NCBI GenBank assembly: GCA_905201285.1
Contig: CAJKNM010000001.1
Location: forward strand, 1 to 64,000
Length of the DNA: 64,000 nucleotides
Source of the DNA: an uncultured Eubacteriales bacterium
Lineage (GTDB): Bacteria > Bacillota > Clostridia > Monoglobales > Monoglobaceae
Direction of reading: 5' to 3'
Shown here: in pieces, positions 58,011 through 64,000 of the stretch
Layout of the letters: the number at the start of each line of letters is the position of its first letter
Numbering within the stretch: the stretch's first letter is position 1
The notes under the pieces: generated by a model
What the model was told of the DNA's origin: nothing
Databases searched by the model: none
What the model saw: the letters and a program-made list of their open reading frames with translations, nothing else
Program-made: the position numbers and the translations under genes

Positions 58011-59420
58011 ATGAAGAAATCAAGAAAAGAAAAGCTATACTTAGAGCTTACAAAGACACAAAAGCAGTTTATGGATGCAGAGGCGGACGAGGTATTGTTC
58101 GGCGGAGCCGCGGGTGGCGGAAAGTCATACGGACAGCTCGCAGATGCTCTGATTTACGCGCTGAAATACCCTAAAAGCCGCCAGCTTATACTCAGAAAGA
58201 CGTATCCCGAGCTTGAACATTCGCTGATTCTGGTTTCTCTCGGGTTCTATCCTAGGGCTGTCTGCACTTATAACTCAAGCAGCAGGAAATGGAATTTTTT
58301 AAACGGTTCTATAATTGAATTTGGTTATTGTGCAGCCAAAACCGATGTGCTTAGGTATCAGGGTGCGGAATATGATGTGGTGAGATTTGATGAGCTTACT
58401 CACTTCACCGAGGATCAATATACATACTTAATTTCGAGAGTGAGGGGTGTAAATCCCTACCCGAAGATGGTTAAATCAAGCACGAACCCCGGCGGAGTAG
58501 GACACAACTGGGTTAAACACAGGTTTATAGACGGCTTTGAACCGAATAAGGTTCATACGGATAAAGAGACCGGGGCGCGCCGGCTCTTCATACCGTCGTA
58601 TGTAAATGATAATGTGTTCCTTATGCGTGCCGATGCCGATTATATAAACAGGCTTAAACAGCTTCCTGAGAAGGAACGAAAGGCACTTTTGTGCGGCGAA
58701 TGGGATATATTTGACGGTCAGGTTTTTGCCGAATGGAGGAATTCGGCATTGGGGAGAAAGACCCGAAGATGGTCGCACGTGATTGAACCGTTTGAGATTC
58801 CTAAGGAGTGGCGGAGGTATCGGGCTTTTGACTTTGGATATTCAAAACCCTTTGCCGTGTCTTGGTATGCGGTTGACGGTGACGGAAGGGCGTATAATTA
58901 TCGTGAGCTTTACGGATGCACGGGTGAGCCGGATGTGGGAATCCGCTGGACAGCGCAAAAAATTGCGGATGAGATACGAAAGATAGAGGAAACCGAGGAT
59001 TCGGGGCTGCACATAACCGGGGTGGCGGACCCCGCCATATGGAATAACACAGGAACCGAGGATGGAAGTATAGCTGATATGATGGAGAGAAGGGGAGTTT
59101 ATTTTGAAAAGGGAAACCACAACCGCCTTGCCGGAAAGATGCAGGTTCATTACCGGCTTGCGTTTGATGAGGAAGGCCTTCCTATGATATATTTTTTTGA
59201 AAATTGCAGAAATATTATAAGAACGCTTCCGCAGCTGGGCTATGATTCCACCCGGCCGGAGGACGTTGACACCTCTCAGGAGGATCACCTCTATGATGCT
59301 TTGAAATATTTTCTGATGATGAATCCCATCGGGATGAGACCGTGCAGTGAACCGAAAAAGAAAGAATTTAATCCTCTCGACACAGAAGAAATAAGTCTGT
59401 ATCCGAGATTTATAGTTTGA
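58011..59420 (+). CDS. Phage terminase large subunit
   Basis: A 469-residue terminase: ATP-driven DNA packaging motor plus nuclease. Walker A FGGAAGGGKSYGQ (about 30-42), Walker B VVRFDELTHF, coupling motif KSSTNPGG, then the RNase H-like nuclease with FDFGYSKPF, GVADPAIW and DHLYDALKYF supplying the acidic residues. Both domains are complete. No capsid, head-tail or integrase gene follows: the next gene is a host gene on the other strand. Confidence 0.92.
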   Translation: MKKSRKEKLYLELTKTQKQFMDAEADEVLFGGAAGGGKSYGQLADALIYALKYPKSRQLILRKTYPELEHSLILVSLGFYPRAVCTYNSSSRKWNFLNGSIIEFGYCAAKTDVLRYQGAEYDVVRFDELTHFTEDQYTYLISRVRGVNPYPKMVKSSTNPGGVGHNWVKHRFIDGFEPNKVHTDKETGARRLFIPSYVNDNVFLMRADADYINRLKQLPEKERKALLCGEWDIFDGQVFAEWRNSALGRKTRRWSHVIEPFEIPKEWRRYRAFDFGYSKPFAVSWYAVDGDGRAYNYRELYGCTGEPDVGIRWTAQKIADEIRKIEETEDSGLHITGVADPAIWNNTGTEDGSIADMMERRGVYFEKGNHNRLAGKMQVHYRLAFDEEGLPMIYFFENCRNIIRTLPQLGYDSTRPEDVDTSQEDHLYDALKYFLMMNPIGMRPCSEPKKKEFNPLDTEEISLYPRFIV

Positions 59421-59461
59421 GACTTTCGTTTTTGGGTGAGTACGTGGTCGCGGAATAAACT

Positions 59462-59494
59462 AAATGAGAGTGACACATTCTGTCACTCTCATTT
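59462..59494. terminator. Terminator between terminase and DUF2156 genes
   Basis: AAATGAGAGTGACA and its complement form a 14-bp stem with a 5-nt loop, ending in a T run in both directions. It overlaps the DUF2156 stop codon. Confidence 0.85.
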
Positions 59495-60400
59495 TAATGT
59501 TGCTACATATTTTTTAATCATAAAAACGGGGTGATAGGATTCCTTAGCCTTTCGCATCCCGGGAATCCCCATATCCTCCTCACGGTTTACATAGGTATAA
59601 TCCTGCCATTCGTGCTCTAAAAACTGTTGATTTATCATAGTGAATGCACCTTCGCATTCGGGGTCAACGTGTTCAAAATGAATAACAACGGTATCACCGC
59701 ACAGCGGTTCGCCAAAGGTGAAGGCAACAAGCCTTCCGCCCACGCGGAGGCCTCCGCCGATATAGCCGAGAGATGCCCAACTGTTCAAGAATTCACAGAT
59801 TGCCTCGCGTTCCTCACTAATGCTTTCGGCCTCCCAGCCCTTTCCGACCTGCCATTCGTCAAACAGATTCATACACTCGGCGTTATTTTCGGGCGTCAGC
59901 CGGCAATATTCCCAGTCGGGGTACAGCTTTTTAAATCTGTTTATGTGGTTCTTTTTAGAGTGAAACTTCTTTCCGGCGAGTTTTGTGAGTTCGTCAATCC
60001 TATAGACATAGTCAAAGTTGTTTCTGTCCTCGGTTATGATAAATTTATCCGGAAATTCTTCAACAAGCATTTTCATTGTGTTTTCATCATACAGATGAAT
60101 GAGCGGTTCATCACCGCTTTCTTTAAAGTAATCCAAAAGTTCATCTATAAAATGCTTTATGCTTCGGGTTGTTCCGTCGGGGTTTTCAAATCCGATAGGA
60201 AAGCTCGCACTTCGCGGCCCGTCGGTGTGCTTCGGCAGGACACAAAGCATATCGTCGATGACGGCATACTTCATATCATAGCTCTTTCGCCACATATAGA
60301 GATAAGAAAACGAAAATTCCGAATTCTTGCTCTTTCTTCGGCGAAGAAATTCGTTGATGAACTCTTTTTTATCGAGAGTAATATCGTTTAATTCCAGCAT
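59489..60400 (-). CDS. DUF2156 (GNAT-like) domain protein
   Basis: A 303-residue cytoplasmic protein of the DUF2156 group, related to the acyltransferase domain of phosphatidylglycerol lysyltransferases but without membrane spans. Recognisable parts: FLRRRKSKNSEFSFSYLYMW, KKFHSKKNHINRFKKLYPDW, and VNREEDMGIPGMRKAKESYH near the end. The start ATG at 60400 has AGGAGGATTT upstream. It follows the radical SAM gene by 8 bp, and the pairing suggests a shared, unknown task. Confidence 0.82.
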   Translation of the reverse strand: MLELNDITLDKKEFINEFLRRRKSKNSEFSFSYLYMWRKSYDMKYAVIDDMLCVLPKHTDGPRSASFPIGFENPDGTTRSIKHFIDELLDYFKESGDEPLIHLYDENTMKMLVEEFPDKFIITEDRNNFDYVYRIDELTKLAGKKFHSKKNHINRFKKLYPDWEYCRLTPENNAECMNLFDEWQVGKGWEAESISEEREAICEFLNSWASLGYIGGGLRVGGRLVAFTFGEPLCGDTVVIHFEHVDPECEGAFTMINQQFLEHEWQDYTYVNREEDMGIPGMRKAKESYHPVFMIKKYVATLK

Positions 60401-60408
60401 AAATCCTC

Positions 60409-61011
60409 CTATTTTATAAATTCGCGGACGCGGAAGGTAACGCCGCAGTCCTCCGCAACTTTGCGGCATTGCTCAATTTCCTCGGGTTTCATTATATCCA
60501 CAACAGACAGCACGACCTTCGGTACGTGCTGCTTTGCGAGCCTTGCAAATTCCAAAAGACCGGCATATGCTTCTTCGCCGAACTCGCTTTTACAGAGCTT
60601 TTGATACTTTTCGGCGTTTTCGGCGTTAAGACTGATTGAGACACAATCTATTATCCCCTCAAGCTGCGGCGTTATATCCCTCTTATATATCATATTCGCC
60701 TGACCGTTTGTGTTAATGCGGATTTTAATATCCGGATGATTTTTTTTGAGCCATTTTGCGATTTCTATAACAACGTCGGCTCTCATCATAGGTTCGCCAT
60801 AGCCGCAAAAAACAACCGCATCATATTCTGAAAGGTCGCGCTTTTCAAAGTCGGCCTTAATTTCATCCACGGCAGGCTCATGGTCGAGCCAGAGATTGTC
60901 CTTTCCGTTTACCGTGTCATGCTTATTTCTCACGCAGAAGGAACAAGCGTTGCTGCAGCGGTTTGTGATGTTTACATATAATGAACTTCCGAGCTCATAT
61001 GTTATCGTCAT
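60409..61011 (-). CDS. TatD-associated radical SAM protein
   Basis: A 200-residue radical SAM protein of the TIGR04038 type. The cluster motif is NRCSNACSFC with Cys19, Cys23 and Cys26; then VVFCGYGEPMMR (SAM contact) and RINTNGQAN. It has only the core TIM-barrel part, without auxiliary cluster. In other Firmicutes this protein lies beside or is fused to TatD nuclease; here tatD is 2.5 kb away on the other strand. The reaction is unknown. Confidence 0.88.
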   Translation of the reverse strand: MTITYELGSSLYVNITNRCSNACSFCVRNKHDTVNGKDNLWLDHEPAVDEIKADFEKRDLSEYDAVVFCGYGEPMMRADVVIEIAKWLKKNHPDIKIRINTNGQANMIYKRDITPQLEGIIDCVSISLNAENAEKYQKLCKSEFGEEAYAGLLEFARLAKQHVPKVVLSVVDIMKPEEIEQCRKVAEDCGVTFRVREFIK

Positions 61012-61078
61012 TTAATATCACCTCTTGATAATATTTTAACATATTATATCCGAATTGTCAAAAATCAGACTAAAAAAT

Positions 61079-61519
61079 CTAAAGATTTTCAATTTCCATA
61101 ATTTTTTCGACACGGCGTGAATGTCTTCCGCCGAGATGCGTCTGAGCGAGATAGGCCTTGACTATTTCGAGTGCGAGGTCGGGGCCTGTGATTCTTTCGC
61201 CGAGGCAGATAATTTGTGCGTCATTATGCTGTTTCGCCATTTTTGCGCTGTATGTATCGGTGACGTGCGCCGCACGGATTCCGCGTACTTTGTTTGCAGC
61301 AATGCTCATTCCTATACCTGTTCCGCAAATCAGAATTCCGCAGTCAAAATCCTCATCTCTTACCGCAAGGCTGACGGTTTTGGCAATATCGGGATAGTCC
61401 ACCGATTCGGGGGTGTCTGTTCCGAAATCCTTGACCTCAAAACCGTTTTCGGTCAGATATTCCTTAATATACGCCTTGTGATTGATGCCGCCGTGGTCGC
61501 TTCCTATTGCTATTCTCAT
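61079..61519 (-). CDS. rpiB: Ribose-5-phosphate isomerase B
   Basis: A 146-residue RpiB that interconverts ribose-5-P and ribulose-5-P. Active-site parts: IGSDHGGINHK, DYPDIA, LICGTGIGMSIAANK (catalytic Cys) and HNDAQIICLGER, with RHSRRVEKI at the C-terminus. The length matches the family. Allose-6-P isomerisation is a possible second activity. Confidence 0.94.
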   Translation of the reverse strand: MRIAIGSDHGGINHKAYIKEYLTENGFEVKDFGTDTPESVDYPDIAKTVSLAVRDEDFDCGILICGTGIGMSIAANKVRGIRAAHVTDTYSAKMAKQHNDAQIICLGERITGPDLALEIVKAYLAQTHLGGRHSRRVEKIMEIENL

Positions 61520-61632
61520 AATTTATCGCTCCTTTGGACTTGCCGCCCTAAATTCTTCTCTTGTTACATAATATATCAAACATTAACAAAAAAATCAACC
61601 CAAACAAAGCCAAAAATTCTTTAATATTATAG

Positions 61633-61661
61633 TTGTATTTGGACAAGTTTAATAGTATAAT
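61633..61661 (+). promoter_or_regulatory. Phosphoglucomutase promoter
   Basis: -35 TTGTAT (61633-61638), 17-nt spacer, -10 TATAAT (61656-61661), leaving a leader of about 85 nt. Confidence 0.65.
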
Positions 61662-61754
61662 ATAAGTACGATAATAAAAAACAATATTACAGACTGAAAA
61701 ACGGGCTGTGTTTACCGAAAACAAATTTACTTGACTTTATTGGAGGTATTGATA

Positions 61755-63476
61755 ATGGATTATAAAAAGGAATATCAGAGATGGCTTGATAATGCCGATG
61801 CGGAAACCGTGGCTGAACTCAACGGAATTAAAGATGATGAGAAAGAAATCGAAGAACGCTTTTATAAGAACCTTGAATTCGGAACGGCCGGCCTGCGCGG
61901 AATAATCGGCGCAGGTGCCAATCGTATGAACTCATATGTTGTAGGTCAGGCAACTCAGGGTCTTGCAAACCAGCTTATTAAGACGAATCCCGCGGGAATG
62001 GAACTGAGCGTTGCTATCGCGTATGACAGCCGTATTAAGTCTGACGAATTCGCGAGGACATCGGCCGCGATACTTGCGGCAAACGGAATCAAGGTATACC
62101 TGTTTGAAGAGTTAAAACCGGTGCCCGAACTTTCATTTACCGTTCGCTATAAAAAGGCGACGGCGGGAATCGTTATAACAGCAAGTCATAACCCGGCGAA
62201 GTATAACGGATATAAGGTTTATGGCGCTGACGGCGCACAGCTGAACCCTGAGCTTGCAGCGGTTGTGCTTGAAGAAATCGAGAAGACAGATATTTTCACG
62301 GGGGTTAAGACCTGCGATTTCGATAAGGCTGTTGCCGAAGGCGCTATTGTGATGATCGGCGATGAGGTAGAGGAGGCATACCTTGATTGCGTTCAGTCAC
62401 AGTGCATAAACCCCGAGCTTGTCAGAGAAAAGGGCGACACGCTTAAATTTGTTTACACGCCGTTTCACGGAACAGGAAACAAGCCTGTCCGCAAGATTTT
62501 AAAGAGGATTGGCTTTGATAACGTCATCGTGGTAAAGGAACAGGAAATGCCGGACGGAAGATTTCCGACCGTTAAGTCGCCAAACCCCGAAAATAAAGAG
62601 GGCTTTAAACTTGCCATCGGCTATGCCAAGGAATGCGGCGCGGATTTGATTATAGGAACGGACCCGGACGCTGACCGCGTCGGAATTATAGTTAAAAATA
62701 AAGAGGGAGAGTATGTAAACTTTACCGGAAACCAGGTAGGCGCTCTGCTTTCCGAATACATTCTGTCGTCGCTTAAAGAGCGCGGAGAGCTCCCGAAGGA
62801 TGGATATATAGTAAAGACGATAGTTACCACCAACCTTGTCAAGGCAATCTGCGCCGCTTACGGCGTTGAGATGAAGGAGGTTCTGACCGGATTTAAGTTT
62901 ATAGGAGAGAAGATTAAAGAGTCAGAGCAGACAGGCGTCGGAACATATCTTTTCGGATTTGAAGAGAGCTATGGCTATCTTAAGGGAACATACGCACGCG
63001 ATAAGGACGCGGTTGTTGCGACAATGCTTATCGCAGAGATGACGCTTTATTATCGTGAAAAAGGAATCACCCTTTCGGAACAGATGGAGAATATCTATAA
63101 AAAATACGGCTATTATGTTGAGTACGTTGAATCCGTTGTTATGGAGGGTATGGACGGAAGCGCAAAAATTTCCGGAATTATGGGTAACCTTCGCAGAAAT
63201 ACCCCGCAGAGCGTTGCGGGAAAGAAAGTTGTGGCCGTACGCGACTATGAGACATCGGTTCGTACCGAGATTGAAAGCGGCAAGGCGGAGAAGATTCTTC
63301 TTCCTAAGTCAAACGTAATTTACCTTGAGCTTGAGGATGGCAATAACTTTGTTGTCCGCCCCTCGGGAACCGAGCCTAAAATTAAGCTTTACTGCCTGAT
63401 GCGCGGGGGGAATAAGGCTGAGGCTGAGGCCCTTGTCGAGGCCGTCAAGGCAGATATTAAAAACATTGTAAAATAG
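61755..63476 (+). CDS. Phospho-sugar mutase (phosphoglucomutase/phosphomannomutase)
   Basis: A 573-residue alpha-D-phosphohexomutase of the long PgcA-like type. Domain markers: FGTAGLRGIIGAGANRMN (start), the phosphoserine loop VITASHNPAKYNGYK, metal loop GTDPDADRVG, sugar loop GFEESYGYL and the phosphate-binding loop RPSGTEPKIKLY. It interconverts glucose-1-P and glucose-6-P, probably with mannose forms. Start ATG 61755 with GGAGGT upstream. With manA elsewhere in the window it serves hexose-phosphate and surface-polymer metabolism. Confidence 0.94.
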   Translation: MDYKKEYQRWLDNADAETVAELNGIKDDEKEIEERFYKNLEFGTAGLRGIIGAGANRMNSYVVGQATQGLANQLIKTNPAGMELSVAIAYDSRIKSDEFARTSAAILAANGIKVYLFEELKPVPELSFTVRYKKATAGIVITASHNPAKYNGYKVYGADGAQLNPELAAVVLEEIEKTDIFTGVKTCDFDKAVAEGAIVMIGDEVEEAYLDCVQSQCINPELVREKGDTLKFVYTPFHGTGNKPVRKILKRIGFDNVIVVKEQEMPDGRFPTVKSPNPENKEGFKLAIGYAKECGADLIIGTDPDADRVGIIVKNKEGEYVNFTGNQVGALLSEYILSSLKERGELPKDGYIVKTIVTTNLVKAICAAYGVEMKEVLTGFKFIGEKIKESEQTGVGTYLFGFEESYGYLKGTYARDKDAVVATMLIAEMTLYYREKGITLSEQMENIYKKYGYYVEYVESVVMEGMDGSAKISGIMGNLRRNTPQSVAGKKVVAVRDYETSVRTEIESGKAEKILLPKSNVIYLELEDGNNFVVRPSGTEPKIKLYCLMRGGNKAEAEALVEAVKADIKNIVK

Positions 63477-63524
63477 ACAGTGTACGCTGCTTTATAAAAG
63501 AGACAGGAAAAGGACAGAAGGATT

Positions 63525-64000
63525 ATGCTATTTGACACACACGCTCATTTTGACGATGAGCAGTTTGATAAAGACCGTGACGAGGTTTTAAAGAGTCTGA
63601 AAAACTATGGGGTAACAAATATAACGAACATCGGCTCGAGTATGCAGACGTCAAGAAGTTCGGCGGGGCTTGCCGATAAATATGATTTTGTGTATGCGTC
63701 GGTAGGGGTTCACCCGAGTGAGACGGGCAATCTGACAGAATCGGATATGGATGAGCTTGAGGCTCTTGCTCAAAGGCCAAAGGTTCGTGCAATCGGTGAG
63801 ATTGGGCTTGACTATCACTATCCGGATGATGTTCCGCCCGAGATACAGAAGAGATGGTTTATACGTCAGCTTGAGCTTGCTCGAAAGCTTAATATGCCGG
63901 TCATTATTCACGATAGGGATTCAAAGGGCGAGTGCCTTGAAATCCTTAAGGAGAAGAAGATTTCAAACGGCGTTGTACACTGCTTTTCGGGAAGTGCGGA
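63525..64000 (+). CDS. tatD: TatD-family deoxyribonuclease (3' end outside window)
   Basis: The first 158 codons of a TatD-type metal-dependent DNase. The N-terminus FDTHAHFDDEQFDKDRDEV, then VGVHPSE, AIGEIGLDYHYPDD, HDRDSKGECL and VVHCFSG match the family, with the metal ligands His and Asp in place. AGAAGGATT precedes the ATG at 63525. It lies 48 bp after the phosphoglucomutase gene. Related in function, by family association, to the radical SAM protein at 60409-61011. Confidence 0.93.
   Translation, partial: MLFDTHAHFDDEQFDKDRDEVLKSLKNYGVTNITNIGSSMQTSRSSAGLADKYDFVYASVGVHPSETGNLTESDMDELEALAQRPKVRAIGEIGLDYHYPDDVPPEIQKRWFIRQLELARKLNMPVIIHDRDSKGECLEILKEKKISNGVVHCFSGSA

Noticed and set aside
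57977..58174. A 65-codon open frame overlapping the terminase start
   Set aside because: It is in another frame of the terminase gene and has no independent ribosome binding site; the terminase start with GGGGGGATAATG is clearly better.

Overview
The window looks like a chromosomal piece of a Gram-positive anaerobe of the class Clostridia, probably a gut lineage. The grounds are SLH-anchored surface proteins, BspA-type leucine-rich repeats, dockerin modules, a FeoA-FeoB fusion, a PyrR/uracil-permease attenuation unit, TatD-linked radical SAM, MutS2, strong AGGAGG ribosome binding sites and moderate GC. This assignment is inference from gene content; no rRNA is present.

Layout. 1-8634 (minus strand): a nine-gene cluster with a TetR regulator, two half-ABC transporters of the IrtAB/YbtPQ type, three SAM methyltransferases, a metallo-beta-lactamase-fold protein, an ATC-hydrolase-like protein and a ZIP metal transporter cut by the window edge. 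8835-14949 (minus): a four-gene operon of secreted proteins with cohesin-like modules, two carrying BspA repeats plus C-terminal dockerins and the last carrying three SLH repeats. 15272-19255 (plus): a divergent giant subtilase ending in Big2, cohesin-like and dockerin modules. 19334-21521: an IS3-type element with an in-frame stop, and a TnpV remnant. 21730-24609: a BspA/CuAO-like protein, a phosphoesterase and three small proteins. 24756-25565: tRNA-Thr, barstar and a barnase stump. 25633-35430: housekeeping genes (manA, an oxidoreductase, holA, walJ-like, murA, amidase, LOG, Lrp, aminotransferase). 35492-38844: an unknown two-gene operon split by an IS with 8-bp target duplications, and an XRE regulator. 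38915-53259: mutS2, ppa, feoAB, uraA, pyrR, mscL, an EF-G/TetM-like GTPase fused to Rae1, and an ABC exporter pair. 53565-59420: a reduced prophage cassette. 59489-64000: DUF2156, radical SAM, rpiB, phosphoglucomutase and tatD (cut by the edge).

The most interesting signal is regulatory. Four copies of GTTAG-N6-CTAAC, close to the DtxR/IdeR operator core, lie only in two intergenic regions: in front of the IrtAB-like transporters (7979-7994) and in the divergent region between the cohesin/dockerin operon and the subtilase (14969-14984, 15033-15048, 15210-15225). One copy sits directly at the predicted transcription start of the protease. My reading is a metal-responsive (probably iron) regulon. 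It would join a cell-surface complex (an SLH-anchored cohesin, and dockerin-tagged adhesin-like proteins and protease) with a metallophore-type uptake/processing cluster. The sites and modules are seen in the sequence; the metal, the regulator and the physical assembly are inferred.

Other points worth attention are the Rae1 fusion, the compact phage module with a portal gene and repressor overlapping tail-to-tail, the multi-stem RNA-like element at 32813-32943, and an IS transposase that seems to lack a conventional start codon.
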